64,000 nt of DNA from Diphasiastrum complanatum (GCA_029204225.1 CM055101.1:32987683-33051682); one strand, 5' to 3'. Shown: positions 1 to 11,468, counted from the stretch's first letter. Notes: a model not told the origin generated them from the letters alone. Made by a program: numbers and translations.

Positions 1-528
1 AACGATCTTCACTCAGCTCGCTGCATCAGGACAGGAGCACCAGGTCCAAGCACCACAGCAGCTGATGTACTTCATGATATCTCTACCGACATCCTATCAG
101 CCGCTGAGAATGCTCATACTAAGTCTACCAGATATGACATTCGACAAAGCAGTTAGTCTTGTCGCTGATGAGAGACGAAGGAGAGGGAAGCAGTGATCAA
201 GAGAAGGCTCTCTTCATGAAAGGAAAGAAGAAAAACAAAAACAAGCCAAGATTCGAGAAGACAAAGTCCTCGAATCAGCAATCTTCTTCATGCGATCAGT
301 GCCACAAACCAGGCCATACGGTCAACAAATACTGGTTCAATCTAGCAATACCTTGCATGCACTACAAAAAGAAGGGACATTCTGCATACGATTGCAGATT
401 CAATCCAAAAAGAAAGAACAAAGCTAAAAAAAGCTAACATTGCAGAGTCATCAAAAGATGATGACAGAGGTGATGAAGCTTTCACGATACTCAATGAAGC
501 TTCGATGAGCTACACTGAACACGACTAA
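1..528 (+). pseudogene. copia A gag C-terminal part with zinc knuckles
   Basis: The first 170 bases encode a gag (UBN2-type) C-terminus with the typical phrases 'LMYFMISLPTSYQPLRMLIL' and 'FDKAVSLVADERRRR'. A frameshift near 175 moves to the next frame. Two degenerate CCHC knuckles follow: 'CDQCHKPGHTVNKY' (last Cys replaced by Tyr) near 290-335 and 'CMHYKKKGHSAYDC' (second Cys replaced by Tyr) near 352-395. Gag would package the element RNA. The loss of one cysteine in each knuckle suggests it no longer works. Confidence 0.75.
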
Positions 529-1040
529 GATGTAGTCATTGATTCAGGAGCAACATCTCACATAACCTGCAACAAGAAGATCTTGATCGACTTCAGAGAG
601 CTCAAAAACAACAAAGCAGTGATTCTAGGTGATGGGAGCAAACATAATGTCAAAGGCATCGGCACTCTACAACTACGAACACTGTCAGGCCAAGCAGAGC
701 TGCCAGGAGCACTCTATGTGTCCTCACTCAAAAAAGATCTGCTATCTGTCTCCAAGATGGCAGATCTTGGCATTCAAGTTTTATTCGATGGCAACACATG
801 CCGCGTGATCGAGAAGACAAAAAACAAGTTGCTAATGGTCAGATGTAGAGAAGAAAACCTCTACCAGGCCAAGATAATCAGCAACTTTGATAGCATATTA
901 AATGCTTCAGAAAATGAAGATCAGCTCTGGCATAGGATAATGTATCATCTGAACATGCGAAGCCTGTACGACATGAGAAGAAAAGACATAGTCACATGTC
1001 TCAAGATATCAAGGCCCGAAACTGAGTTTTGCGAAGCTTG
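529..1040 (+). pseudogene. copia A protease and GAG_pre-integrase domain
   Basis: The aspartic protease active site is read as 'VVIDSGATSHITCNKK' from about 530, with the DSGA core intact. The flap and C-terminal part follow ('ILGDGSKHNVKGIGTLQL', 'LPGALYVSSLKKDLLSVSKM'). The GAG_pre-integrase segment comes next at about 930-1000 ('LWHRIMYHLNMRSLYDMRR'; the usual H-H is present but the CxxC is only partly kept: 'CEA' then a stop). A TAA directly before the protease and a TGA at about 1039 show the frame is broken. Confidence 0.8.
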
Positions 1041-1760
1041 ACAAAAGGGCAAGCAACATCGGAATCCATTCACGCATGAGGGAAGAAGAGCCAAGGAAGT
1101 TCTTGAGCTCTTCCACTACAATGTCTGTGGAATGATGAAGATGGATTTGCTTTCAGGTTCGAGATATTTTCTAACGTTCATAGATGATTACAACCGGATG
1201 ACCATGATATAGTACTTAAAGAACAAATTTGAAGTATTTGATTCCTTCAAGAAGTTCGTGGCATTTGTAGAGCGACACACCTTGAGAAAGATACTGACCT
1301 TTAGATCTGACAACAGAGGTGAATACAAAAGCAAAGAATTCTCGAGATTCTGTGAAGAACAAGGGATCGAACATCAGTTCACTCCTGCATACACACCAAA
1401 ATACAATGGTGGTGCAAAAAGAAGAAACAGAATGCTAGTCGAAGGAGCCAAATGCATGATAGCACAGGCTCAATTGCCAGGTCAATTTTGGACTGAGGCA
1501 ATAGCTGCAGCTATACACCTGCAAAACAGATCAACAACGACAATGTTGGAAAACAAAATGCCGCATGAAATGTGGACAGGTAGAAAGCCTGATCTGTCAT
1601 ACTACGTACGTGTGTTTGGATGTGCAACATATAAGCACATTCCAAAAGAATAAAGAAGCAAGACAAACAATCATGGTCGGCTACTCAAACGGAACACATG
1701 TGTACAAGCTCTACAACCCAACAACGAAGAAGGTTGTAGAGCAGAGATGTGAAGTTCGAT
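1041..1760 (+). pseudogene. copia A integrase core, catalytic residues lost
   Basis: Integrase (rve) core. The first catalytic block reads 'FHYNVCGMM' where the family has an Asp (H-S-D-x-C-G-P-M), so D is replaced by N. The second block 'LTFRSDNRGEY' keeps its Asp. The third block reads 'KYNGGAKRRNRML' where the family has Glu, so E is replaced by K. A TAG interrupts the frame near 1209, and a frameshift at about 1650 separates the 'VFGCATYKHIPKE' end from its continuation 'ARQTIMVGYSNGTHVYKLY'. Two of three DDE residues are gone, so this integrase is dead. Confidence 0.85.
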
Positions 1761-2039
1761 GAGTCCACATTTCTTGGACTGAAAGACAAAAGAGGCCATG
1801 AGATCTTCACACTGTTGCCCATTCAAGAGAGAGATCAAGGACAAACATCAAATTATAATGCAGAGCCCCAGACTCCAGAGCAGCAGGAGGCAGAGGATTA
1901 ACCCCACGAACAAGAAACATTCGAACAACGACGAAACGAGCCTAGAAGGTCAACAAGACAAAGAAGACCTCCAGACCGCTACTCTGACAATCTTCAATGG
2001 AGAAAAGACACGTAGTTCGAGTACTACAGCTTCACTGAA

Positions 2040-3130
2040 GAGCCAGCAACATACCAAGAAGCTATCCAGAGTCCAGAAGGAGAATTCTGGAAGCAGGCAA
2101 TGTCAGAGGAAATCGAGTCGATGAGGCGAAACGAGACATGGACATTAGAGCCACTACCAAAACACAGAAAAATAGTCGACTACAAGTGGGTGTATAAGAA
2201 AAAGATGAAATCAGATGGCACCATTGGCTGCTACAAAGCAAGGCTTGTCGCGAAAGGCTACACGCAGAGATATGGTGTCGATTATCTCAACACATATTCG
2301 TCGATGGTCAAGATGACAAGCATATGACTACTCCTTGCATACGCCACAGCACAATCTAGAAATTCACCAGATTGATGTGAAAATAGTCTTTCTCCATGGA
2401 GATCTAGAGGAGAAAATCTTCATGAAGCAGCCTGAAGGCTATGAAGACCTCAACAATCGACAATATGTTAGTCGGTTGCAGAGATGCATCTATGGTCTAA
2501 AACATGCATCACAAGTCTGGTATAAAAAGCTTGATGGTCTTTTGAAGTCTCTAAACTTCAATCCTACACAACCGAACTGTAATGTCTACATAAAAAAGGT
2601 AGAGAAGGATTTTGTGATACTGACCATCTTCGTGGATGATTTCCTAATGATAGAAAATTCCTTGATGCTGATCAAAGACACGAAGAGTCAGATTTCTGAA
2701 AGGTACAAAATCACAGACCTTGGAGAAGCAACAAAATGCCTCGGGCTAGAGATAAGAAGAGATCGAACAAAGGGAAAAATACACTTGAGTCAGTCAGAAT
2801 ATGCCATTAAAGTGCTAAGGCAGTACCACATGATGGACTGCAAAGAGAAGGCCACACCAATGATAGCTGGAGCCAAGCTCACGAAGCAGGATTGCCCAAA
2901 AACAAAAGAGGAAGAACAGAAGATGGCAAGTATACTCTACCAGAACTTAATCGATAGTTTGATGTACCTCACAATTTGTACCAGACCCAATTTAGCTTTC
3001 TCTGTTTACACCTTGAGCCAATTCTCTTCCAATCCTTGCCTCACACATTGGCAAATGGCAAAACGAATCCTACAGTATCTGAAGGGTACCCAGAATATGG
3101 GACTAACCTACAAAGCTGAAAGCAAAAAAA
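2040..3130 (+). pseudogene. copia A reverse transcriptase (RVT_2)
   Basis: RVT_2 begins in 'EAIQSPEGEFWKQAMSEEI' at about 2060 and passes through 'NETWTLEPLPKHRKIVDYKW' and 'ARLVAKGYTQRYGVDYLNTY'. A TGA at about 2326 breaks the frame, which resumes with 'LEIHQIDVKIVFLHGDLEEK'. The catalytic box reads 'FVDDFLMI', the copia YVDD motif with Phe first and both aspartates kept. The connection to RNase H ('YQNLIDSLMYLTICTRPNLA', 'HWQMAKRILQYLKGTQNMGL') is well preserved. It runs into RNase H by a frameshift near 3140. Confidence 0.9.
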
Positions 3131-3615
3131 AGGATTCGAGTTGCACCACTATAGTGATGCAAGCTGGGCAAGTTGCAAAGATGACAACAAGTCCATTACT
3201 GGAGGATGTAAAATAGTGTGCAGAGCTGCAATCAGTTGGATATGCAAAAAGCAAACCTTGGTGGCTCAATCCTCTTGCGAAGCTGAATATGTCACAGCTT
3301 CAAAGGTGGCGAATGAGATAGTGTGGCTACAGATGACGTTGGAGGCAATTGAGATACCACAAGAAGGGCCAAGCACGATGATGATGGACTCTCAGAGTGC
3401 CATCTATCTATCCCAGGATCCTGTCTTCCATTCAAAGACAAAGCACATACATCTGAAGTACCATCACATTCGAGATTTAATCTCGAAAGGAGAGCTCCAG
3501 GTCCAGTACATAAAGTCAGAAGACATGATTGCAGATTTGCTCACAAAACCGCTCGACAAGCCACTCTTTGCCAAGCAAAGAAAGGCAATTGGATTAAACG
3601 TGCAAAGCTGCATGG
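3131..3615 (+). pseudogene. copia A RNase H
   Basis: Ty1/copia RNase H starts at 'YSDASWASCKDDNKSITGG' (first catalytic Asp kept). It continues with 'SSCEAEYVTASKVANEIVWL' (catalytic Glu) and 'MMMDSQSAIYLSQDPVFHSK' (catalytic Asp), and ends in 'SEDMIADLLTKPLDKPLF'. The typical 'H-I-x-L-K-Y-H-x-I-R' stretch is present. The domain itself is intact, but it is out of frame with the RT upstream. Confidence 0.9.
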
Positions 3616-3627
3616 TTTCAAAGGGAG

Positions 3628-4409
3628 TGTCAGAAATGGTGAACTCTTGCAACTTTGCCGCAACACGAACACGAAACAAAGGTCGAACGAGAACAATTCG
3701 CCACAGTCAACGTGCCTTGACTCAAAGCACGAACGATTCGCAAATCATTCATGAATCGTAAACATACCTCCTGCAAAACGAAAGATTACGAAAGAAATGA
3801 AAAGAGCGAAAGCAAACGAAGGGGAATCTTTTACGCTGCCAGCTGGCAGTTCAACAAGCTTGGAGTCATAGACTTCACGCCTAGGTGAAACGAGTGGCAA
3901 TGACGGAGAGTAACTGATTAGTTGATTAGCCTCAACTAGTCTTGTGATTTCTGCGTTTAGCCACCTTATAAACTCCACAGTGTGGAGGTATAAACTATCC
4001 TCTCTGGATCATAAAGAGATCAATATAGACATAATTACTGTAAGAGACAAAGAGAGACGTAGCGAGTAGAGCAGGAAAGAAAAATACTAGAAACCAAAGA
4101 GCTATGCTTAAAAGTCTGCCAACGAGCAGAACACGAAAGAGTAGAGTGTCATTCCGCCAATAGCGAGACACTGATGATCTCGCTCTAAAATTAAACTAAT
4201 AATACAATCGCTCTATTTTCCTGCATCTCCTTGTCTTGTGTCGTCTGTCCTGATTGCTAGAATGAAATGTGCTCTGCGATGTGTAGTTGCATGTCCAGGT
4301 TCTTGTGAAGCTTCCACCCAAAAGAAAATTCAAAGACATGAAATAGTTCGCGAATACGAAAACAAAAAAGAAACAGTTTTGCTTTCGCGAAACCGAACAA
4401 TTTTTCACT
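3628..4409 (+). repeat. copia A 3' LTR (right end uncertain)
   Basis: A polypurine tract (AAAGGGAG, 3620-3627) ends directly before TGTCAG at 3628, the expected LTR 5' end just after the pol C-terminus. TATA-like sequences lie at 3966-3972 and 3990-3995. The end at 4409 (..TTTTTCA) is inferred only from a TG..CA rule and from the change in base character. It could also end nearer 4206. Confidence 0.6.
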
Positions 4410-4745
4410 TCCATGGCAGATCTCATCTGGGCCCAATGGATTGTAATCATCGAACATATCCATGAAAGATTGTGTGTTTAGGGAAATAGCTCGGATCTGT
4501 GGGGGTGAGGCGGCTTGGGCAGCTGTGATTGGAATGGTAGATCCAATTGTCACAGACTGACTCTGTGAAGAAGCGGAGACGAGGGATGCATCAGTGGATT
4601 GAGGGACAGGTAGCTCAGTGCGGATTGCAGTAGGGGGTGGAAGCGCAACGGGGGTTGGTTGCCTAGTATGACGACGTGACGCGGAAGGTGAGTCAGGAAC
4701 GACGATCTCGCTGACAAATTGCGTCAGCCCCGGAAACTCCTATCA
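4257..4745 (-). other. unassigned antisense open frame, Pro/Ser/Thr-rich
   Basis: Read on the minus strand, the frame is free of stops from about 4740 down to 4257 (about 160 codons). It starts just after a TAG at 4741-4743, in a context that looks like a splice acceptor (..TTGATAG then GAG). The protein is rich in Pro, Ser and Thr ('RQPTPVALPPPTAIRTELPV') and then becomes acidic/hydrophobic ('FMDMFDDYNPLGPDEICHGS'). The part beyond about 4410 probably reads into the copia A LTR. I do not recognise the family. It may be an exon or pseudo-exon into which copia A inserted, or part of another element. The 4480-4740 stretch is GC-richer than its neighbours. Confidence 0.35.
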
Positions 4746-6640
4746 AGTTTAGATATGTAGCATGCGGTCAAAAAGAGCAAAAATAATTTTAGGAAAGAGT
4801 GTGATGAGAAATTGTCTTTTGGTAGCACTTTGGAGCTCCTAGAGTCCCAAAGTGATCTTTAGAGTAAGACATACAATGTGATATAAGTCTAGCTCAACTC
4901 TTTACTTGGAAAGGGGTTTAGATTAGGAAGACAATGTAATATAATGACACTAATTATTTGGGAGATGCAAAGAGCTTTTTGTTTTTCATAGCATCATGAG
5001 TGATGACATTTTAAGAAGGATAAGGTCAGGTCAACCAACACATTAACAATAACTTGAATAATCTTTGGGATTATTCTTGGGGTGACAATGGACATGTTTA
5101 ATCTTGGTTATGCCTTGTTGTGGATGTAGTGAAGATATTGCGCATCGTGATGCTAATGAGTATAAATATTGCTAGTAAGTATGAATCATGATCCTCTTAT
5201 CCACCTTTGCAACTCACACAGTCACATCACATGTTATGGACTTTTTTGCCTTTCTTTAAAAGGAGAGGGATCCATCATCCTTGGAAAGGCATAGCAACTT
5301 GAACATAACAGATCTTCTCTGTCAGGCTATCCGCTGCACGAATCACGATGCAGTCTGCAAACAAAGGAGCAGTTATGCTGATCTTATCAGAATCAGAGCT
5401 GCCCAGTGCATGAGTTGTTGGAAACGAGGACCATTGACGATGATTCATGAATTCAGAATTACATATATGTCACGGACCCACTCGGCCAGACAACGTGAGG
5501 CAGGCTATGAAGTCGGTGTGTGCAAACAGCAGGATTGATTGACGGAACGACAAAAACTATTACGAGAAGGAACGTAACTACTAACTGGGCACAAGTGCAG
5601 TGTGGCAGGGCCCAGGAACGAGGAGGATAGAGGCACGGGTGGGCCGTGGGGAGGTCCAGGTCACCAGGACTCTGCAGACTCTCTGGAGTCTCGACTCTCG
5701 AGTCTGGACACTGACTCCTGAAGGCTGAGTCCTAAGCACCGAGCAGTGACAGACTACAGTGAGTACCCAAAGGCCCAAGCTGTAGAGCGTAGACTCTAGA
5801 GGGTTGAAGGTGCAGAAAAAGGAAAGAGAAGAAAACGAAATGTGAAGACTAACTAGAGAGAGGTGTGAGACCAGTCACCAGAGGGAGGGAATTATTGGTG
5901 AAAACGCACAACATATTTGCAGCCGGAGTGCCGTGGGTTTGTTGCAGTCTGCAGTAGTCGCTGTCACCGAAATTGCCTATAATGTGCTTGCAGATGTACA
6001 CAGTACGACCCAAAGCAGTAGCTGTGGCCCCCCAAAGATAGAGACCGGTCATTGGATCGATGGATCGGAATTTCATCAGCGATCAGGATCTGGATGGAGA
6101 CTCGAGCGTCGAGAGTCCAGACTCTCCAGAGATAGATCGATGATCGAGAGAGAGAGAGAGAGATCTGAGAGAGATACACTGTTACCATTATACATACACA
6201 CACACGCACACCGAGACAGAGAGGTGGAGCTGGGAGGTGGACTGGCGAGTCAAGGGTGAGAAGCACACATCCACACGTGGGAACGTGCAAGACTCTGCCC
6301 AATGGACGCCATGTGGTGGGATTGCTCTAAATCTATGAGCACACAAAAAGGGCATTTCTATTAAGAAAAAAAATGTCTGATGTTACATTTATGAGATAAT
6401 ATTCCAAGGTGCTCAGTGCTTGGTTGGTGCAACGTCCCTCATAATACAGAGGCTGCTATTGTGAGGCTGCTGATGCATCTCCAATGCCTAGAGGGGATGC
6501 TCATTGCTATTGGAAATGGGAGGAAATGGTAGCTACTTTGAACACATGCATTCTTGTGATGAGGGTTGAGCCAAATCTCACACGACGAGACATGGGCATA
6601 GTGAGATGCAGTTTTGAACACCCAAACCTTTCACCCCATA
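4746..6640. other. no gene seen; palindromic GAGTC/GACTC-rich stretch
   Basis: No recognisable coding or TE domain. From about 5600 to 6180 the sequence is GC-rich and full of GACTC/GAGTC words in both orientations (for example 5670-5732 and 6100-6125). A short (GA)n run lies near 6146-6161 and an imperfect (CA)n run near 6192-6212. Open frames here on both strands look like chance frames over low-complexity sequence. Confidence 0.5.
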
Positions 6641-6810
6641 TGTGAAGTGTGAGCTTGAGGGGTTATTGTTTTGTGTTAACATTGAGTTTGAGGCTTGTAG
6701 GAGGTTTAGCATCCCTCATGTGATTGCTCTTTATTTAAGAATGCAAAATGTGGATGCCCCTAAGGGAGTTGGCGCATGTCTCTTTGAACATATGCATTGT
6801 GAGCTTGGAC

Positions 6811-6930
6811 TTTTGGGAGGTGCCTTAACTCTTAATAGTGATCTTGATTTTCATATGAGTAGGTATTGTTGGGGGAGATGTCCCTTGACTCTTAGTAGTT
6901 ATCTTAATCTTCTTATGAGTAGCTACTGTT
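6811..6930 (+). repeat. two-copy 60-bp tandem repeat, in frame
   Basis: Units 6811-6870 and 6871-6930 are both 60 bp and differ at scattered bases; shared words are ACTCTTA, ATCTT, CATATGAGTAG/TTATGAGTAG and TGTTGGG. The unit length is a multiple of three. In the + frame open from 6642 to 6953 they read as two similar 20-residue blocks ('TLNSDLDFHMSRYCW' and 'TLSSYLNLLMSSYCW'). I do not recognise the protein and cannot say whether it is expressed. Confidence 0.6.
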
Positions 6931-6959
6931 GGGGCGGCAGATTTTCAGCGTAGGCATTA

Positions 6960-9930
6960 CTAAGAAACATCACCTACCATTTAAACTATTAGGTTTCATT
7001 TGTAATTAGGGTTGTCACTAACGCGTGTAGTTAGGAAAGAAAGTTATGGATAACTTGAGGGGATGTTTAACTAATGGTTACCTCCATGCTTTTGTGAGCG
7101 CCATTGTTGCCTCCATACTTCCATGCTCCTATGTTGTTGCCTCCTTTCTCCCTGCATCCATCTACCTCATAACCTTTATCACTCATTCACTTTTGCTCCT
7201 CCTTGCTTTGTTCTAGCCATATGTCCCCCTTTAGGAGTTACTTGTGAAGTAGTGCTCTTGGAAAACATTTTCAAATTCTCCTAGCCATTGATCGACATTT
7301 ACATCTTTTCGAAGAGTGATCAATTACTATGGCACCTTACTAAGCTCTAAAATTAGGTGTCAATCTGCTAATATGCACTCAATCAACTTCTCTTCCTCAC
7401 CCTTCAATGCTTGCATCTGGTTTCATCTTCTCTCTCTTGTCAGCTTATTGCATATTTTTAAAAAAAATAATAACTACAGGTTTCAGTTAAGCTTTAAACA
7501 ATGATTAATACATGTAAATTGGTTAAGAGAGTGCATGGAGGTGTTCTTGGATAGTAAGCAAAGATTTATTGTACAATGATTCAAATATGACACAAGTGTC
7601 TTGAGTGAAAAAGGATGATTGAAATGGCTCAAGCATCGTGAAATCTTCATTTTGAGTGGTACCATGGAAAATCCAAATCATGCAAAAAATGCTGCTTGTT
7701 CAACTTTTGGGTCATTATGGCTGAAGCCCTCATAGTCGGCATGTTTCATCTTTTTTCAATTTTTTTTATGACTCAAATTTTTCCTTTTGCAAAAATCAAA
7801 TTTTGCGACTTTCTCCAAGTCGACTTTTCTGCACTTTTCAACCATGTCAAATATTGTGTATTTCTACAAACTGTGGAAATTTTTTTGTATTTATTTAGAA
7901 CAACTTGTACATTTGTTGTATGTATTAAAAGTGCTGTAAGTACAACACTTTTCAACTAGCTTTCAAATCAATGGGATATTTACAAAGTGCTGAAGTATAT
8001 CTTTGTATTTATGTAGAACAACTTGTAAATTTGTTGTATTCATTAAAAGTACAACATATTTCAACTAGCTTTCTAATCAATGAGATATCTACAATGTTTT
8101 GAAAGATCTCAAAAGATAAAAATGAGGTGAGTAGGAGTATGATTAACTCCAACATATGTTTCCTCCATCCTATGAGAGACGGTAGATATGTGAGTTACGA
8201 ATGGAAGGCCCCATAGAGATCATCTACCAAAAGTAGTATGTGGTCCCAACGGATAGCAGAAGTAAAGAAGTATCCATTAATCATAGATAACTATTGACTT
8301 TCTAGACACTACGATTTGAAATCAAGATTTTGAGGAATATAAATTTTGAATAGGTATGCAAGCCTTTAGGAGAAAGTTTAGTCTTTGGACATAGTACCTT
8401 TATTGGTACGCAATAGATTTTCTTAAGCCCACTAGTCCGATAATCAATCTTGCCAAGACTTAGCTCATTAGTCCTAGGCTCCGCCTAGGATATCTGTCTA
8501 GGAGCCATCTACAAGCCGTCACATCTTAGAGGTTCATATACCTAGTAAAGACCATTTCAACCACCCTCTATACTCACCTAGTGCATTTTGGTTAGACATG
8601 ATGAATGAGCCAAATCGACACAAGTTAGGTCATAGAAATAGGACTTTTATATCTAAAAGATAACGTCATCAATTACAGTCGATAGAGCATAGGTAACAAA
8701 CCCAACAATTCTTACTAAGTTCAAATTGGAAAAGTCAGAGTCATATACCAGTGCATCGAAGTTAGTTCAAATCAAGATCACATATACGTGTATCGTAGTT
8801 AGCTCAAATCAAAATTACATACAAGTGTGTCGAAAACTTGTGCCAAAACTTGGTACCACACTAAGAATCTAACCTTTGAGAGTCTAATGCATTGAACCAT
8901 ATTATGCATTTCTATACCTCTTATGAACTAGTGCATACACTCTTTAGAAAAATTATATTTGTTATCATTTTAGGGTTTACATAATGGGCTAGTTTGTGAC
9001 ATTAGTGAGGAAATGTCCACGTTGATTATACATATATCCAAAAAAAGTGGTTCACGAACATGCGCAACATCCACAAACTAGCTTAACCATGGTTTAGATC
9101 CTTAACCAACATGGAAAAAAAAGTAAGTCTTAGGGGCAAGCCCCCTTTGCAATTTGATGGCCCAATAGTGCGTGCATTAACTGGGACCAAATAACTTAAA
9201 TGAAAGAGTTTTACTGTAGACAATGGAGTAGATGGAGGTGGCTATGTACTGTAGTGCTTAGGGAAACCTTCTTTCAAGACGTCACCCTTGGCTCACCTGT
9301 CATGCAAGGTTGGCATGCCCAAGGGATTTTCATCCTCTTCCTTAATACTAACCTTGTATGAAAAAAGAGAAACATGTTGGCTTCCAAGAAGCAACTCTAT
9401 CTGATGGCAAGTGGAAAGCATAACAAAGGTGAGAGTGAAAGGAAGAAATGTACAAGGACTTTTTAATCACAAATTAGCATAATCTCCTCCTCTCTATTGA
9501 ACATGAAATGAAAGTATAACATATGTCTTTTTATTCTTGGAGAAGGCCTAGTCCCTTGTCTCTGATTAGCTATCCTGATTTGGCAAGGATTTTAATCCAA
9601 GCCCTCTCTACGAAATCTAGTTCTACTAGATTTAGAAAGGTGCCCTTTACATTATTCGTGTGAGCTCTTTTAAAGTGGAAGAGAAGCTTATATATGGCAT
9701 CCTGTACATATTCATGCTTAAATGGCATTCTGTGTATACAAGCCATTAGTTGAAATAGCAATAATTAACATGTACATTTATGACTGGTGCCAGTTGCCAT
9801 ATTTGATGGTAATTTGCTCTTTCCAACTTTCTAGATGGTTGTTCAGAGATCCTATCACTGAGAATTTGTCAAACAAAGGCTTTTTACGGTTTCTTACTCT
9901 AGTTATAGGTTGTTTCTACCCATTACCAGG
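6960..9930. other. AT-rich, no gene seen
   Basis: No TE domain or convincing exon was seen on either strand. Open frames of 60-90 codons near 7316, 7696 and 9570-9937 have low-complexity, hydrophobic or random composition. The one structural feature is the tandem duplication at 7884-8100, listed separately. Confidence 0.5.
7884..8100 (+). repeat. two-copy tandem repeat, about 110 bp
   Basis: The block TTTGTATTTATTTAGAACAA..., running to the ATCAATGGGATATTTACAA end (about 7884-7986), recurs at about 8000-8095 as TTTGTATTTATGTAGAACAA... ATCAATGAGATATCTACAA. The second copy lacks about 10 bp of the middle (GTGCTGTAA). The copies are diverged enough to be old. No function is apparent. Confidence 0.7.
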
Positions 9931-9933
9931 CGG

Positions 9934-10638
9934 TTAGGAAATTTGTTTGACCTTATTCTCCAACTCCTTATGCTGGCTCACCAACCAATGTACGTGGTAG
10001 CTGGTCTCGGACAAGCTTATCATAGAACGCTTGGCTGCCTCTGAGAGCTCTTCAGGGTTAGAGATATTTGGGAATCTATCAGGGGTGTGATGAGGTGGCA
10101 TTAGTTTAAAGAATAGTGGTTGGTGGGGACGTGAGGGTGGTAATGGTGAGAATGGGGGAATGATACTACTAGTGGTGGTGGATGCGGAAGTGATGGGTTG
10201 ATCAATAGCTTGGGTGGTGGTGGTGGTGGTGGTGTTAGCTGGTGGGATCTGGCTTCCCCCCGATTGATCTGCTTTTCCGTCGTCGTCGTCATCTATCTCA
10301 ATTAGGTCCGCAACATCAAAATATGTGGATGTGTCCATGAGAATATGGACTTACTGGGCCTGCTCTTGTTGAACTGCTACTATGTCTTTGGAAATGGTAT
10401 TCCCATCTCCCTCCCCTCCCAAAACTTGTGTCATTGGTGATGTTGGTGGCGTTGGCATGGTAATGAGGATTGGGAGAGTGGTCACCGAAGCTTGTTGGGC
10501 AAGTTGTGACGTTGTGCCAGTGTCTGCAGCTAAGGATGTCCATCAGCACCATCAATGGCATGTGGTGATGATTGTTGTTTTGATGCTAAATCTGATGTGG
10601 AGCTATCAGCTTGGGAGTTTGTCAAACTAGAGGCTGTT
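9934..10638 (-). other. unassigned antisense coding-like stretch, one frameshift
   Basis: On the minus strand, 10,338-9,934 is a 134-codon frame with an acidic run ('LIEIDDDDDGKADQSGGSQI'), a Thr/Pro/Ser-rich middle, then 'ISNPEELSEAAKRSMISLSE' and a charged tail. The part upstream (10,638-10,330) also reads as Ser/Gln/Thr-rich protein with one frameshift ('SQADSSTSDLASKQQSSPHA', 'DTGTTSQLAQQASVTTLPIL'). It abuts the end of a gypsy LTR at 10,639. I do not recognise the family. It may be a retroelement gag-side frame or a host exon interrupted by the LTR element. Confidence 0.35.
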
Positions 10639-11146
10639 TGCTGAGACGGTGTTTATAACGTCCACAACACAGGATTCTAGTCTAAGCATACCATACAAAG
10701 CAACAACACATGGGAACTGGTGGAGGTTAGACCAACTCAACCAAATCTAGATCGTACGGATCTAGCCCCCAAGCTATGGATCAATCGCCATGGAAAGAGG
10801 AGTCACACCAGCAGCATGTAGCTACTAATCACAAAATCAAGCATACACTACTGAGAGCCCAGTAGGTATACTTATACCCTCCAAGGCCCATGCACCACTA
10901 GTAGTGCACTATGACACTTCACTGGACACCTTTGCAGCCTATTTGGGCCATGTCATCCAGTTCCCTAATGACTCACTAATAGACCCATACAAACTCCACC
11001 ACCATGTGTTTAGGCCTACAATCATTAATTATGATCATGGACACATAAGGGCCCCAATTCCCTTATAGTCACAATTAACTTACGGGTTGTTGGTCTACCG
11101 GTCCCTAGCGTGGACACGCTACCCGAGACCAGTCATGGGCATGACA
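10639..11146 (-). repeat. gypsy (chromovirus family 1) 3' LTR
   Basis: On the minus strand a purine tract (AAGGGAGGAAGAA) ends at TGTCAT (11,146), and the LTR ends in CA at 10,639, giving 508 bp. It matches, in reverse, the + strand LTR at 17,373-17,886 (514 bp), including the GTATAAGTATACC promoter-like word and the segment around GGGGCTAGATCCGTA. No target-site duplication is visible. Confidence 0.8.
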
Positions 11147-11174
11147 TTCTTCCTCCCTTATTCAAGTTCTATCC

Positions 11175-11468
11175 TCAGAACTTAAAACTGAAAAAGTTCC
11201 TTCTTAAGCTTCCTTCATGTTCCCAGAAATCATCATTGCCCATACATCCCCTCCATTGAACCAGATGCTCGATAACTATACGATTTCTCAATCGTTTAGT
11301 TCTTGTATCCAAGATCTTTTTGGGTTCAAGACGAGATACACCCGATGATTCATCCAATAGGTCCACTTGATCTCCAGATCCAAGATGCTCTCCTTCACGC
11401 AAACTCTTTTTGAGGCGACTTACGTGAAATACGGGATGCACTTGCGATCCTTCTGGACAGAAGAACAT
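11175..11468 (-). pseudogene. integrase tail and chromodomain of family 1 gypsy
   Basis: The frame begins in 'SQVHPVFHVSRLKKSL', the conserved end of the chromovirus integrase GPY/F region. It then reads 'EPKKILDTRTKRLRNRIVIE' and 'HLVQWRGCMGNDDFWE', a chromodomain fold signature in which the usual W-E(x)-x-T/A-W-E becomes D-D-F-W-E. Chromodomains bind modified histones and steer integration. The frame is out of register with the integrase core upstream because of a deletion at about 11,460. Confidence 0.8.

Larger units (their letters stand above)
1..4409 (+). mobile_element. Ty1/copia retrotransposon A, 5' truncated by window, decayed
   Basis: The domain order gag, protease, integrase, reverse transcriptase, RNase H, polypurine tract, LTR is seen on the + strand, which is the Ty1/copia order. 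The 5' LTR and gag start lie outside the window. Frames are broken at about 520, 1040, 1205 (TAG), 1650, 2325 and 3200, so no polyprotein can be made. The right boundary is uncertain: the LTR starts at 3628, and a candidate CA end is near 4409, with no second LTR here to confirm it. Confidence 0.85.

Noticed and set aside
5281-5538. 85-codon plus-strand frame
   Set aside because: No family resemblance, no neighbouring exon-like signals; likely chance.
5933-6302. 108- and 112-codon open frames on both strands
   Set aside because: They overlap each other over GA/CA-rich low-complexity DNA and resemble nothing known.
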